Shown here: one piece after another, positions 34,867 through 43,974 of the stretch
Numbering within the stretch: position 1 is the first letter of the stretch
Layout of the letters: each line of letters opens with the position of its first letter
Assembly (NCBI RefSeq): GCF_023734115.1
Contig: NZ_AP025737.1
Coordinates: 1,922,001 to 1,986,000, forward strand
Reading direction: 5' to 3'
Length of the DNA: 64,000 nt
Source of the DNA: Herbiconiux sp. L3-i23
GTDB lineage: Bacteria > Actinomycetota > Actinomycetes > Actinomycetales > Microbacteriaceae
Notes under the pieces: generated by a model
The model's input: the letters and a program-made list of their open reading frames with translations, nothing else
What the model was told of the DNA's origin: nothing
The model's database searches: none
Program-made: the position numbers and the translations under genes

Positions 34867-36191
34867 GCGCCTGCCGTGTCCTTCGTGGGGGTCTGCTCGA
34901 CGCGGATCTCGCCGGTGTCGTAAAGGGGGCGGGCGTCGGGGTCTCGTTCGACGAGCACCGTGCTGACACCGCGTCGGCGCCCGTCGGTGCGGTCGGCGGT
35001 GAGGATGAGCCCCGCGGTCTTCGCCGTCGAACCGCGCACGGGGAGCCGCCCGATCGCCTTGGTGAGCAGGCCGCCGACGGAGTCGACGTCGTCGTCGTCG
35101 AGTTCGAGCTCGAACAGATCGCCGAGCTCGTCGATCGGCAGGCGGGCGCTGACCCGGAACACCCCTGCAGAGACCTCTTCGACCTCGGCGGCGTCACGGT
35201 CGTACTCGTCGGAGATGTCGCCCACGAGCTCCTCGATGAGGTCTTCCATGGTGACGAGGCCGGCGACCCCGCCGTACTCGTCGAAGACGATCGCGATGTG
35301 GTTCGACTCGAGCTGCATCTGCCGCAGCGTCGCGTCGGCCTTCTTCGACTCGGGCAGGAAGAGGGCGGGGCGGGCGACCCGGGAGACGAGGTACTCGTCG
35401 GCGGAGGACGGGCGTTCGTAGATGAGGCGGGCGAGGTCGCGCAGGTACAGCACACCGGTGATCTCGTCGAGGTCGCCGCCCTTGGTGACCGGGATGCGGG
35501 AGTAGCCGCGCGACAGGAAGACGCCCATCGCCGCGCCCACGGTGGCGCTGTCCTCGATCGTCGCCATGTCGGTGCGCGGCACCATCACCTCGCGGATCAC
35601 GGTGTCGCTGAACTCGAAGATCGAGTGGATCAGCTCCCGGTCGCCCTCTTCGAGCACATCGAGCTCGGTGGCCTCGTCGACCATGCTGAGCAGCTGCTCC
35701 TCGGAGGTGAACGTCGCCGACCGCGGACGCCCCGGCGTGACCCTGTTGCCGAGCGCCACGAGCGCGTCGGCGATGGGCCCGAGGAACACGCGTGCGCCGC
35801 GTACGAGCGGCGCCGCGAAGCGCAGCAGCGGACGCGCGTTGGCCCGGCCGACGGACCGCGGTGACGATCCGACCAGCACGAACGAGACGGCGGTCATGAT
35901 GAGCGCGGCGAGGATGAGCGCCAGCCAGAGCGGCTCGACCGACGTCGCGAGGGCGAAGGTGACGAGCACCGCCGCCGTCGTCTCGGACGTGATGCGAAGG
36001 AAGCTGATCGCGTTGACGTGCGCGCTGCTCTCGGCTCCGATCGCGAGCAGCGATTTGCGGGCACGGGCGGTGAGCGCGAGTTCTTGGATGTCGGCGCGCG
36101 AGAGGGCGCCGATGGCCGCGTCGGAGGCCGCCATGAGGCCCGCGAAGCCGACGAGGACGAGTGCCGCGATGAGCAGCACGAGGGTGGTCAT
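34863..36191 (-). CDS. CNNM/CorC-type DUF21-CBS membrane protein
   Basis: A 442-residue protein: an N-terminal DUF21 membrane domain (about 1-180, starting MTTLVLLIAALVLVGFAGLM, with the ALSRADIQEL segment), paired CBS domains (about 200-330; MVPRTDMATIED, ITGVLYLRDLARL, HIAIVFDEYGGVAGLVTMED) and a C-terminal CorC_HlyC domain (about 345-425). Relatives are linked to Mg/Co efflux and haemolysin C. The start ATG 36191 overlaps the ybeY stop. The upstream open frame is a shadow of ybeY. Confidence 0.93.
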   Translation of the reverse strand: MTTLVLLIAALVLVGFAGLMAASDAAIGALSRADIQELALTARARKSLLAIGAESSAHVNAISFLRITSETTAAVLVTFALATSVEPLWLALILAALIMTAVSFVLVGSSPRSVGRANARPLLRFAAPLVRGARVFLGPIADALVALGNRVTPGRPRSATFTSEEQLLSMVDEATELDVLEEGDRELIHSIFEFSDTVIREVMVPRTDMATIEDSATVGAAMGVFLSRGYSRIPVTKGGDLDEITGVLYLRDLARLIYERPSSADEYLVSRVARPALFLPESKKADATLRQMQLESNHIAIVFDEYGGVAGLVTMEDLIEELVGDISDEYDRDAAEVEEVSAGVFRVSARLPIDELGDLFELELDDDDVDSVGGLLTKAIGRLPVRGSTAKTAGLILTADRTDGRRRGVSTVLVERDPDARPLYDTGEIRVEQTPTKDTAGA

Positions 36192-36679
36192 CTGCGCGAC
36201 CGTCCACCCTTGCGACCTTCGCCGTGACGCTCCTCGTGCGCGAAGCCGACGAGGATGTCGCGCTGGATGCCGAACATCTCGCGCTCCTCTTCGGCCTCGG
36301 CGTGGTCGAAGCCGAGCAGGTGCAGCAGACCGTGCGCGGTCAGCAGTTGCATCTCCTCGAGCGGGCTGTGCCCCGCCTGCTCGGCCTGAGCGTTCGCGAC
36401 CTGCGGGCACACCACGATGTCGCCCAGCAGCCCTGGCGGGGTGATGCGGTCGTCGGTGCCGGGGCGCAGCTCGTCCATCGGGAAGCTGAGCACGTCGGTC
36501 GGGCCCGGCTCGTCCATCCATTGGACGTGCAGCCGCTCCATCGCGCCCTCGTCGACGAACAGCACGGCCACGTCGGCGTCGGGGTGCACGTGCAGGAGGT
36601 CGAGCGCGAAGGTGAGCAGACGCTGGATGGCCGCCTCGTCGACGGCCATCCCGGACTCGTTGGTGATCTCGATCGACAC
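36188..36679 (-). CDS. ybeY: Endoribonuclease YbeY
   Basis: Single-strand-specific RNase for 16S rRNA 3'-end maturation and ribosome quality control. The 163-residue protein has the zinc motif HGLLHLLGFDH and the upstream DVLSFPMDE, as expected. The C-terminal HGEGRKGGRSRR tail is basic. The start is GTG 36679, three bases after the phoH stop. Its stop overlaps the CBS-protein start. Confidence 0.95.
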   Translation of the reverse strand: MSIEITNESGMAVDEAAIQRLLTFALDLLHVHPDADVAVLFVDEGAMERLHVQWMDEPGPTDVLSFPMDELRPGTDDRITPPGLLGDIVVCPQVANAQAEQAGHSPLEEMQLLTAHGLLHLLGFDHAEAEEEREMFGIQRDILVGFAHEERHGEGRKGGRSRR

Positions 36680-36682
36680 GGC

Positions 36683-37849
36683 TTAGTGCTGTCCTCGTCG
36701 GTTGTGGTCGCGCGCGGCTTCCTGCGCGCGGCGCTCGGCGCGGTTCTGCGGGGGCCGGTGGTCGGCGAGTCCGCGACCGGACGTCTCGCCGCCGCGCTCG
36801 CCGCCCCGGCGCTCGTAGGAGCGCAGTTGCTGCTCGGCGTCGAACTTCGTGTACGCATCGACGATACGGCCCACGAGGGTGTGGCGCACGACGTCGTCGC
36901 TCGTCAGCTCGGAGAAGTGGATGTCGTCGATTCCGTCGAGCACGCGGGTGACGCGCGTGAGTCCGCTCGCCCCGCCGGGCAGGTCGACCTGGGTGATGTC
37001 GCCCGTGACGACCATCTTGGAGCCGAACCCGAGTCGGGTGAGGAACATCTTCATCTGCTCGGGGGTGGTGTTCTGCGCCTCGTCGAGCACGACGAACGAG
37101 TCGTTGAGCGTGCGTCCGCGCATGTAGGCGAGCGGCGCGACCTCGATGGTGTTGCTCGCCATGAGCTTCGGCACCAGCTCGGGGTCCATCATCTCGTTGA
37201 GCGCGTCGTAGAGCGGCCGCAGGTACGGGTCGATCTTGTCGGTGAGCGACCCGGGCAGGTACCCCAGCCGTTCGCCGGCCTCGACCGCGGGACGGGTGAG
37301 GATGATGCGGCTCACCTCGCGGCGCTGCAGCGCCTGCACGGCCTTCGCCATCGCGAGGTAGGTTTTGCCCGTGCCGGCGGGACCGATGCCGAACACGATC
37401 GTGTTGTGGTCGATCGCGTCGACGTACTGCTTCTGACCGAGGGTCTTCGGCCGCACCGACTTGCCGCGCGCCTGCACGATGGGGGTGCCGAGCAGATCGG
37501 CCGGGCTCGACGAGCGGTCGGCCTCGAGGATGCGGGCCGAGCTGCCCACCTCGACGGGATCGACGTCGCGGCCGCTGCGCACCATCTGCAGCAGCTCTTC
37601 GATCAGCCGGCGGGTGGCGTGCACCTGGTCGGCCTCGCCCGTGAGCGTGATCTCGTTGCCGCGGGCGTGCACCTCGACGAGCGGGTACTCATTCTCGATC
37701 TGCTTCAGGAGCCGGTCCTGCGGCCCGAACAGCCGCACCATCGCGATCCCGTCGATCTGGATGCGCACCTCGGCCTGTTTGGGCCCGCCCACCGTGCCGA
37801 TCGCCACGGTGTCGAGTTCGGAGGAGCGGAAATCGTCAGCCGTCGCCAA
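36683..37849 (-). CDS. phoH: PhoH-family ATPase
   Basis: A 388-residue PhoH-like P-loop ATPase linked to RNA metabolism. The N-terminal KH-like part ([32 protein letters not shown]) is followed by the ATPase domain with Walker [13 protein letters not shown] and Walker [15 protein letters not shown], plus [10 protein letters not shown]. Its C-terminus is basic ([15 protein letters not shown]-like). The assigned start is TTG 37849, which lies 14 bp inside the HIT gene; a GTG at about residue 15 is an alternative. It sits in the hrcA-era series. Confidence 0.94.
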   Translation of the reverse strand: MATADDFRSSELDTVAIGTVGGPKQAEVRIQIDGIAMVRLFGPQDRLLKQIENEYPLVEVHARGNEITLTGEADQVHATRRLIEELLQMVRSGRDVDPVEVGSSARILEADRSSSPADLLGTPIVQARGKSVRPKTLGQKQYVDAIDHNTIVFGIGPAGTGKTYLAMAKAVQALQRREVSRIILTRPAVEAGERLGYLPGSLTDKIDPYLRPLYDALNEMMDPELVPKLMASNTIEVAPLAYMRGRTLNDSFVVLDEAQNTTPEQMKMFLTRLGFGSKMVVTGDITQVDLPGGASGLTRVTRVLDGIDDIHFSELTSDDVVRHTLVGRIVDAYTKFDAEQQLRSYERRGGERGGETSGRGLADHRPPQNRAERRAQEAARDHNRRGQH

Positions 37850-38186
37850 GGGAACCTTCCGTCAAGCCGCCCGCGAGGACGTGGGCGTGCACATGGAACA
37901 CGGTCTGGCCTGCGCCTTCGCCCGTGTTGAAGATGAGTCTGAAATCGCCATCGGAATTCGCCGCCGCGACCTTGTTCGCCACCGCGACCACCTCGGCGAG
38001 CAACGACGGGTCTCCGGCCGCGAGTTCGACGACCGTGCGGTACTGCTCGGTCTTGGGGATGACCAGCAGATGCACCGGCGCCTTGGGCGCGATGTCCTTG
38101 AGCACGAAGACCCGATCGGTCTCGTGCAGGATCTCTCCGGGGATCTCCCCCGCGCGGATCTTCGAAAACACCGACGTTTCAGCCAT
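37836..38186 (-). CDS. HIT-family nucleotide hydrolase (HinT-like)
   Basis: A 116-residue histidine-triad protein, likely a purine nucleoside phosphoramidase. It has the N-terminal SVFSKIRAGEIPGEILHETD and the catalytic triad motif HVHAHVLAG near residue 98. The start ATG 38186 gives the normal length. Located between rsmE and phoH, as in many actinobacteria. Confidence 0.95.
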   Translation of the reverse strand: MAETSVFSKIRAGEIPGEILHETDRVFVLKDIAPKAPVHLLVIPKTEQYRTVVELAAGDPSLLAEVVAVANKVAAANSDGDFRLIFNTGEGAGQTVFHVHAHVLAGGLTEGSLGDG

Positions 38187-38258
38187 CGCCGATGATTCTA
38201 CGTCCCACCGCCGACGTCCGAGTCGGGAAGTCAGCGCCGACGACCTCGTGCCGGCGGC

Positions 38259-38987
38259 CTAGCGCCAGCGCCCCGTGAGGGACGACAGGGCGGCGATCGC
38301 CGCGGGACCCGCCGTGGAGGTCCGCAGCACCTCGGATCCGAGGCGCACCCCCACCGCGCCGGCGTCGCGCAGCCGCGCGAGCTCGGCGGGCGAGACTCCG
38401 CCTTCGGGGCCGACGACGAGCACGAGGTCGCCGTCTCCTGCGGCGGCGTCGGCGAGCGAGCTCTCGGCCCCCGGGTGCAGCACGAGCAGGCGGCCCGACC
38501 GGGCGAGCGCGGCGACGTCGGACGTCGTCGCGAGCCCGGAGACCTCGGGGAGCCACGGACGCAGCGACTGCTTGACCGCCTCGCGGACGATCGCGCGCCA
38601 CCTCTCCACCCCCTTGACGACCTTCGCGCCCTCCCAACGGGAGACGCTGCGCTCGGCGAGCCAGGGTACGACCCGGTCGACGCCGAGCTCCGTCGAGGCC
38701 TGGACCGCGAGCTCGTCGCGGTCGCCCTTCGCGAGCGCCTGGACGAGGGTGATCGTGCGTGCCGGGGCGGCAGTCCGCGAGACCGACCGCACCTGCAACT
38801 CGACGAGCGTGGCGGCCGCGGACACCACGACGCAGTCCGCCACTCCCCCGGCACCGTCACCGACGAGCAGTTGCTCGCCGACGCGCACCCGGCTCACCGT
38901 CGCGGCGTGCTTCGCCTCGGTGCCGGTCAGCTCGACGACCCCGCGCGCTCCGGGAAGGTCGGCATCGGTCAGATAGAAGTGGGCCAC
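38259..38987 (-). CDS. rsmE: 16S rRNA (uracil-1498-N3)-methyltransferase
   Basis: SPOUT-class methyltransferase acting on 16S rRNA U1498. The 242-residue protein has the N-terminal PUA-like domain (ELTGTEAKHAATVSRVRVGE), ALAKGDRDELAVQASTELGVDRVVPW, the SAM knot VVGPEGGVSPAEL and VRLGSEVLRTSTAGPAAIAAL. The start is GTG 38987, six bases after the dnaJ stop. Confidence 0.95.
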   Translation of the reverse strand: MAHFYLTDADLPGARGVVELTGTEAKHAATVSRVRVGEQLLVGDGAGGVADCVVVSAAATLVELQVRSVSRTAAPARTITLVQALAKGDRDELAVQASTELGVDRVVPWLAERSVSRWEGAKVVKGVERWRAIVREAVKQSLRPWLPEVSGLATTSDVAALARSGRLLVLHPGAESSLADAAAGDGDLVLVVGPEGGVSPAELARLRDAGAVGVRLGSEVLRTSTAGPAAIAALSSLTGRWR

Positions 38988-38993
38988 GTGGGC

Positions 38994-40097
38994 TCAGCCC
39001 ATGAAACGGTCGCGCAGCTTCGCGAACATCCCCTGATGGAAAGTCGCCAGCTGCGGCTTCTGCTTGCCGCGCTTGGCGTGGAACTGCTCGATCAGCTCGC
39101 GCTCGTGGCGGTCGAGCTTGGTGGGCGTCACCACCTGCACGCCGACGCGGAGGTCGCCGCGCCCCTGCCCACGCAGGTGGGTGATGCCGCGATCCTTGAC
39201 CACGAGCACGTCGGCGCTCTGCACGCCGGGGCGGATCTCGAGTTCGACCTCGCCGTCGAGCGACTGGATGGTCGTCTTCGTGCCGAGGATCGCGTCGCCC
39301 ATCGGCACCTCGAGGGTGGCGAGCAGGTCGTCGCCGTTGCGGCTGAAGGTGTCGTGCGTGCGCACCTTGATCTCGAGGTACAGGTCGCCGTTGGGGCCGC
39401 CGGCGGGGCCGACCTCGCCCTGACCCGGCATCTGCAGACGCAGCCCGGTCTCGACGCCGGCGGGGATGTCGACCGGGACGTTGCGGCGGGCACGGACGCG
39501 CCCCTGCCCCTGGCAGGTGACGCAGGGGTTGGGGATGACGGTGCCGTAGCCGCGGCAGGTGCCGCACGGGCTCGAGGTCATCACGTTGCCGAGCAGCGAG
39601 CGGACGGTGCGCTGGATCTGCCCGGTGCCGCGGCAGATGTCGCAGGTGACGGGCGAGGTGCCGGGCTGCGCGCAGCTGCCCTTGCACGTCTCGCAGAGCA
39701 CGGCCGTGTCGACCTCCACGTCGCGGTGGGTGCCGAAGACGACCTCGTCGAGATCGACTTCGAGACGCAGCAGCGCATCCTGCCCGCGTTCACGACGCGA
39801 CCGGGGACCCGACTGGCGCCCGCCTCCCCCTCCGAAGAACGTCTCGAAGATGTCGCCGAAGCCGCCGAACCCGGCGCCGTCGAACCCGCCTCGGCCGCCG
39901 TTGTCGTACTGCTCGCGCTGACGCGGGTCGCTCAGCACGTCGTAGGCGTGTGTGACGAGCTTGAACCGCTCGGACGCGTCGGCGCCGGGGTTCACGTCGG
40001 GGTGCAGCTCGCGGGCGAGCTTGCGGTAGGCCTTCTTGATCTCCTCGGTGCTCGCTTCACGCGAGACCCCGAGCACCTCGTAATGGTCAGCAGCCAC
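38994..40097 (-). CDS. dnaJ: Chaperone protein DnaJ (DnaJ2)
   Basis: Hsp40 co-chaperone that delivers clients to DnaK. At 367 residues: J domain with LHPDVNPG (HPD), Gly/Phe region ([13 protein letters not shown]), four zinc repeats ([32 protein letters not shown]) and the substrate-binding C-terminal domains ([19 protein letters not shown]). The form next to hrcA is the second actinobacterial DnaJ; the first normally lies with dnaK. GTG 40097 has GAGGGTGA upstream. Cotranscribed with hrcA under CIRCE. Confidence 0.96.
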   Translation of the reverse strand: MAADHYEVLGVSREASTEEIKKAYRKLARELHPDVNPGADASERFKLVTHAYDVLSDPRQREQYDNGGRGGFDGAGFGGFGDIFETFFGGGGGRQSGPRSRRERGQDALLRLEVDLDEVVFGTHRDVEVDTAVLCETCKGSCAQPGTSPVTCDICRGTGQIQRTVRSLLGNVMTSSPCGTCRGYGTVIPNPCVTCQGQGRVRARRNVPVDIPAGVETGLRLQMPGQGEVGPAGGPNGDLYLEIKVRTHDTFSRNGDDLLATLEVPMGDAILGTKTTIQSLDGEVELEIRPGVQSADVLVVKDRGITHLRGQGRGDLRVGVQVVTPTKLDRHERELIEQFHAKRGKQKPQLATFHQGMFAKLRDRFMG

Positions 40098-40178
40098 GGA
40101 TCACCCTCAAAGTCTCTTGCATGCGTGGACGAGTCGAAAAACGGCGGACGGATCCGCTCGCGGAACGGTCGACTCCGG

Positions 40179-41201
40179 TCACCCCTCACCGAGCAGGCGG
40201 GACAGGTAACGCGCGACGGCGCGCACGGCCGCCATGTTGTTCGAGTAGTCCATTCTGGTCGGCCCCAGCACACCGAGATGCGCGAGTTCGCCAGAAGAGG
40301 AACTGTAACCGCTCGTCAGCACCGACGCTTCGGCGAGCCCCGACACCGTGTTCTCGCGGCCGATGCTGACGGCGATGCCGTTCTGGTCGAGCGCCATCTC
40401 ACGGAAGAGGCGCAGCAGCACCACCTGCTCCTCGATGGCGTCGAGCACGGGGTGGATGCTGCCCGGGAAGTCGCGTTCGGTGCGCGCGAGGTTGCCGGTG
40501 CCGGCGAGCACGATGCGGTCCTGTCGGTTCTCGAGCACCTGATCGACGAGGGCGGTCGCGACCGCCGCGGCGGTGGAGGCGCGATCGGGCGCGAACTGGG
40601 CGGGGACCGCGGCGAGCGCCTCGGCGGCGGCCTGCAGCGCGGATCCGGCGGCGGCCGTGACGAACCGGGCGCGCAGGTCGGCGAGGAACTCCTCGTCCGC
40701 GGGCTCCGGCAGGTCGACCACCCTCTGCGCGACGTGGCCGCCGTCGGTGATCACGACGGTGAGCACTCGGTCGTGTGCGATCGGCACGAGCTCGATGTGC
40801 CGCAACGTGGTGCGCGACAGGGTCGGGTACTGCACCATCGCGACTTGGCCGGTGAACTGCGAGAGCAGCCGGACGGTGCGCGAGAGCACGTCGTCGAGGT
40901 CGAGGGAACTGCCGAGGAAGGTCTCGATCGCCTGCTTCTGCGCGGGCGAGAGCGGGCGCAGGTCGGCGAGCTGGTCGACGAAGACGCGGTAGCCCTTGTC
41001 GGTCGGGATGCGGCCGGACGAGGTGTGCGGCGCCGCGATCAGCTCCTCTTCTTCGAGCTGCGCCATGTCGTTGCGGATCGTCGCGGCGGACACACCGAAG
41101 CCGTGGCGCTCGACGATCGCCTTCGATCCGACGGGCTCACGGGAGGAGACGTAGTCCTGCACGATGACACGGAGCACCTCGAGACTGCGTTCCGACGCCA
41201 T
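40179..41201 (-). CDS. hrcA: Heat-inducible transcription repressor HrcA
   Basis: Represses heat-shock genes by binding CIRCE and is tuned by GroEL. The 340-residue protein has a winged-helix N-terminus (SLEVLRVIVQDYVSSREPVGSKAI, SAATIRNDMAQLEEEELI) and the HrcA GAF-like domain (GQVAMVQYPTLSRTTLRHIELVP, ISIGREN-type VSIGRENTVSGLAE). ATG 41201 is preferred over GTG 41207 because the ribosome site AAGGAG is five bases before the ATG and overlaps the GTG. It is preceded by a CIRCE operator, so it is autoregulated. Confidence 0.96.
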   Translation of the reverse strand: MASERSLEVLRVIVQDYVSSREPVGSKAIVERHGFGVSAATIRNDMAQLEEEELIAAPHTSSGRIPTDKGYRVFVDQLADLRPLSPAQKQAIETFLGSSLDLDDVLSRTVRLLSQFTGQVAMVQYPTLSRTTLRHIELVPIAHDRVLTVVITDGGHVAQRVVDLPEPADEEFLADLRARFVTAAAGSALQAAAEALAAVPAQFAPDRASTAAAVATALVDQVLENRQDRIVLAGTGNLARTERDFPGSIHPVLDAIEEQVVLLRLFREMALDQNGIAVSIGRENTVSGLAEASVLTSGYSSSSGELAHLGVLGPTRMDYSNNMAAVRAVARYLSRLLGEG

Positions 41202-41246
41202 CCGCACTCCTTCCGACAGGCGACCGCGGGCGGGCGGAGGCTACTG

Positions 41247-41273
41247 CTGGCACTCAACGACTACGAGTGCCAA
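41247..41273. promoter_or_regulatory. CIRCE operator
   Basis: The arms TTGGCACTC and GAGTGCCAG on the minus strand, separated by nine bases, match CIRCE (TTAGCACTC-N9-GAGTGCTAA) with one change per arm that keeps pairing. It lies 46 bp upstream of the hrcA ATG. A good -10 box (TAGAAT, 41274-41279 region) directly abuts it, so HrcA binding would block the promoter. Confidence 0.92.
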
Positions 41274-41409
41274 TTCTAGCGCGAGCGGGCGCCGATCAGG
41301 CCATTGCCACGCCCGCGCGGCGCGGAGTATCTTGGGCGCCACTTGGCGCAGGGTGGCGCCGGAGAGCCTCTCCGCGCCTACGGATCGCCACTCATCGAAA
41401 GGCATGAGC

Positions 41410-41883
41410 ATGACCGATTCATCCCTCCCGCCGAGCGATCCTGCCGGTGCGCCTGGCCAGCCGGGCCAGTCGGGCCAACCGAGCCAGCCCTACGCGCCCG
41501 CTCCCGCCCCGGCCGCTCCGCTGAGCGCCGCCGACGACAAGCTGTGGGCGTCGCTGTCGCACTTCGGTGGTGTACTCGGCATCCTGCCCTCGCTCATCAT
41601 CTTCCTGGTGCTAAAGGATCGCGGCCCCCTGGTGCGGCAGGAGTCGAAGGAGGCGCTGAACTGGCAGATCACCTTCACGATCGGCATGATCGCCCTCTGG
41701 ATCGTGGTCGGCATCCTGCAGGCGGTCCTCTACTTCACGCCGGTATGGTTCCTCAGCGCGATCATCGGCCTCGTGCCGTGGGTGCTCTACGTCGCCAACC
41801 TGGTCTTCTCGATCCTCGGCGGCGTCAACGTGCAGCAGGGCGGCAGCTACCGCTACCCGTTCGCGCTCCGCCTCGTGAAGTAG
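41410..41883 (+). CDS. DUF4870 membrane protein (first of two)
   Basis: A 157-residue protein with a Pro/Gly/Gln-rich cytoplasmic N-terminus (about 1-40) and a DUF4870 domain: DKLWASLSHFGGVLGILPSLIIFLVLKDRGPLVRQESKEALNWQ, then two further helices and the basic end YRYPFALRLVK. The function is unknown; such proteins resemble small Tic20-like membrane proteins. ATG 41410 is preferred because AAAGG is seven bases before it; ATG 41404 is too close to that RBS. It is divergent from hrcA and followed by a paralogue. Confidence 0.85.
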   Translation: MTDSSLPPSDPAGAPGQPGQSGQPSQPYAPAPAPAAPLSAADDKLWASLSHFGGVLGILPSLIIFLVLKDRGPLVRQESKEALNWQITFTIGMIALWIVVGILQAVLYFTPVWFLSAIIGLVPWVLYVANLVFSILGGVNVQQGGSYRYPFALRLVK

Positions 41884-41985
41884 CGCCGTTCGCTAGCGGG
41901 CCGGAGGCCGCCGGGCCGCTAGCGTTAGTGCTGAAGGCGCCAGTGGGCGCATCGTCTGACCGATCCTTTTCCAGGAGGGACCGTT

Positions 41986-42390
41986 ATGTCCGAAGTACCC
42001 CCGCCGCCGCCGTCGTACCCGGCGCAGCCCACCGCAACTCCGATGTCTCCCGAGGACCAGCGTCTCTGGGCGACCCTCACCCACGTCGGAGGCATCGTCG
42101 GCGTCGTCGTCTTCGGTGGTGGACTCGGATGGGTGATGCCGCTCATCACGTTCCTCACCATGAAGGAGCGCGGCGGCTTCATCCGCGAGCACGCCCGCGC
42201 CGCCCTCAACTTCCACCTGACGATGCTCATCGCGATCGTCGCCGGCTGGATCCTCACCATCGTGATCATCGGCATCCTGGTGCTCATCGCGGTGCCGATC
42301 CTCGTGATCATCTTCGGCATCATCGCCTCGATCCGCGCCAACAAGGGCGAGATGTACACCTACCCGCTCAGCATCCCGTTCGTGAAGTGA
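41986..42390 (+). CDS. DUF4870 membrane protein (second of two)
   Basis: A 134-residue paralogue of the upstream gene: Pro-rich start (PPPPPSYPAQP), DQRLWATLTHVGGIVGVV, the charged loop TMKERGGFIREHARAALNFH, two closely spaced helices and the end YTYPLSIPFVK. The strong RBS AGGAGGG precedes the ATG. The pair probably arose by tandem duplication and may form hetero-oligomers, which is inference. A terminator follows. Confidence 0.85.
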   Translation: MSEVPPPPPSYPAQPTATPMSPEDQRLWATLTHVGGIVGVVVFGGGLGWVMPLITFLTMKERGGFIREHARAALNFHLTMLIAIVAGWILTIVIIGILVLIAVPILVIIFGIIASIRANKGEMYTYPLSIPFVK

Positions 42391-42413
42391 GCTGACGCGA
42401 GCACGATTCGCGA

Positions 42414-42441
42414 GGAGGGTCGCCGGGAACGGCGGCCCTCC
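42414..42441 (+). terminator. Rho-independent terminator after the DUF4870 pair
   Basis: The stem GGAGGGTCGCCG / CGGCGGCCCTCC (12 pairs including one T-G wobble) with loop GGAA is followed by TTCGTTT. It lies 24 bp after the stop codon. Confidence 0.8.
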
Positions 42442-42487
42442 TTCGTTTATGTGTGGTCGTGTTCTGCTCGGCCCGGCGACGCTGCAA

Positions 42488-43729
42488 TCAGGTGATGCGG
42501 CGCACGACGTCGTCGGCCAGCAGGCGTCCCTTGAGGGTCAGCACCAGCCGTCCGCGAAGCGCGGCGGCCGGGTCGACGAGCCCGTCGGCGAGCAGCCCCG
42601 CCACCCGGATGCGCGCGTCGGCGTCGAGCGCATCGATCGACAGGCCCTCGCGGATGCGGACTTCGAGCAGCACCCGTTCGACCCGTCGCGTGTCGGCGTC
42701 GAGCGTTTCGCGCCCGACGGCGGGCGATTCGCCACGTCCGATCCGCTCGGCGTAGGCGGCGGGGTGGCGGGCGTTCCACCAGCGCACTCCCCCGACGTGG
42801 CTGTGCGCCCCGGGGCCGACGCCCCACCAGTCCGCACTGCGCCAGTAATTGAGGTTGTGCCGCGACATGTGCGCGGGATCGGGCAAACCGTCCGGCGTGG
42901 TGCGAGCCCAGTTGCTCACCTCGTACCAGCCGTATCCGGCGGCGGTGAGCAGTTCGTCGGCCAGCTCGTACATGTCGGCCTGCAGGTCGTCGTCAGGCGT
43001 CGCGACGATATCTGATCGGATCTGACGGGCTAGCTTGGTCCCGTCCTCGACGATCAGCGCGTAGGCCGACAGGTGGTCGGGGGCCTGCGCGATGGCGTGC
43101 TCGAGCGAGCGGCGCCAGTCATCGAGGCTCTCGCCGGGGGTGCCGTAGATGAGGTCGACGCTCACGTCGAGACCCACCCGGCGGGCGAGGTCGACGACGA
43201 TGGGGATCCGCTCCGGGTCGTGGGTGCGGTCGAGGGTGCGCAGCACTGAAGGCACCGCCGACTGCATGCCGAACGACACCCGGGTGAAGCCCGCGTCGCG
43301 GAGCCGGGCGAGGTAGTCGGCGTCGACGGAGTCGGGGTTCGCCTCGGTCGTGACCTCGGCGCCCGGCACGATGCCGATGTGCTCGCGGATGGCGGCGAGC
43401 ATGAAGGCGAGGTCGTCGGCGGGCAGCAGGGTGGGCGTGCCGCCACCGAAGAACACGGTCGACGCGGGGCGTGAGGCGATACCCGAGCGTTCGAGCCGTT
43501 CGGCGGCGAAGGCGACCTCGGCGGCGGCCTGCCCCGCGAAGTCCGCCCTCTTCGCGCCGCGCAGCTCGTCGGCCGTGTAGGTGTTGAAGTCGCAGTAGCC
43601 GCACCGGACCCGGCAGAACGGCACGTGCAGGTAGACCCCGAGCGCACGGTCGGCCGACCCCTCGGCGGCGGTCGCGGGCAGCAGCCCGTCGACGGGCGCC
43701 GGGTCGGCGAGCGGCAGAGCGGAGGGCAT
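42488..43729 (-). CDS. hemW: Radical SAM haem chaperone HemW
   Basis: A 413-residue radical SAM protein related to oxygen-independent coproporphyrinogen oxidase but of the HemW type, proposed to insert haem into respiratory enzymes. The iron-sulfur motif is LHVPFCRVRCGYCDFNTY (Cys-x3-Cys-x2-Cys). GGGTPTLLPADDL and EANPDSVD follow, and the C-terminal HemN_C domain has the SRHNLNYWRSADWWGVGPGAHSH region. The missing extra N-terminal residues of true HemN favour HemW. The GGAGGG box lies unusually close to ATG 43729. Divergent from the HAD gene. Confidence 0.92.
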   Translation of the reverse strand: MPSALPLADPAPVDGLLPATAAEGSADRALGVYLHVPFCRVRCGYCDFNTYTADELRGAKRADFAGQAAAEVAFAAERLERSGIASRPASTVFFGGGTPTLLPADDLAFMLAAIREHIGIVPGAEVTTEANPDSVDADYLARLRDAGFTRVSFGMQSAVPSVLRTLDRTHDPERIPIVVDLARRVGLDVSVDLIYGTPGESLDDWRRSLEHAIAQAPDHLSAYALIVEDGTKLARQIRSDIVATPDDDLQADMYELADELLTAAGYGWYEVSNWARTTPDGLPDPAHMSRHNLNYWRSADWWGVGPGAHSHVGGVRWWNARHPAAYAERIGRGESPAVGRETLDADTRRVERVLLEVRIREGLSIDALDADARIRVAGLLADGLVDPAAALRGRLVLTLKGRLLADDVVRRIT

Positions 43730-43765
43730 CCCTCCATTCTCCCCGAGCTGGCGCCCCTCCCGGCC

Positions 43766-43950
43766 GAGGTGCCCAGTTCTGCGGGTGCGGAGGCGAGAAC
43801 ACCCGCAGATCTGGGCACCTCGACGCGGAGCGAGTCGCCCACTTCACCCCGTGTCGAGCGCCCTCTACGGGGTGAAGTGGGCGACTCGGCGGCCGAGGTG
43901 CCCAGTTCTGTCGGTGTCGAGGCCCGAACACCCGCAGAACTGGGCACCTC
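43766..43950. repeat. Composite of two family C palindromes flanking a third hairpin (family F)
   Basis: Three hairpins lie in line. C2 arms are 43766-43787 / 43800-43821. F arms, starting CGAGTCGCCCACTTCACCCC, are 43831-43852 / 43867-43888. C3 arms are 43895-43916 / 43929-43950. All three have near-perfect 22-base arms and 12-14-base loops. The block fills the 245-bp gap between the divergent hemW and HAD genes, so their promoters must lie within or around it. Confidence 0.9.
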
Positions 43951-43974
43951 GACGCGTGTGAGAGGGTTTTTCCC

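Noticed and set aside
39481-39720. Unusual first DnaJ zinc repeat (CETCKGSC)
   Set aside because: The departure from CxxCxGxG is common in actinobacterial DnaJ2 proteins, so it is not remarkable.
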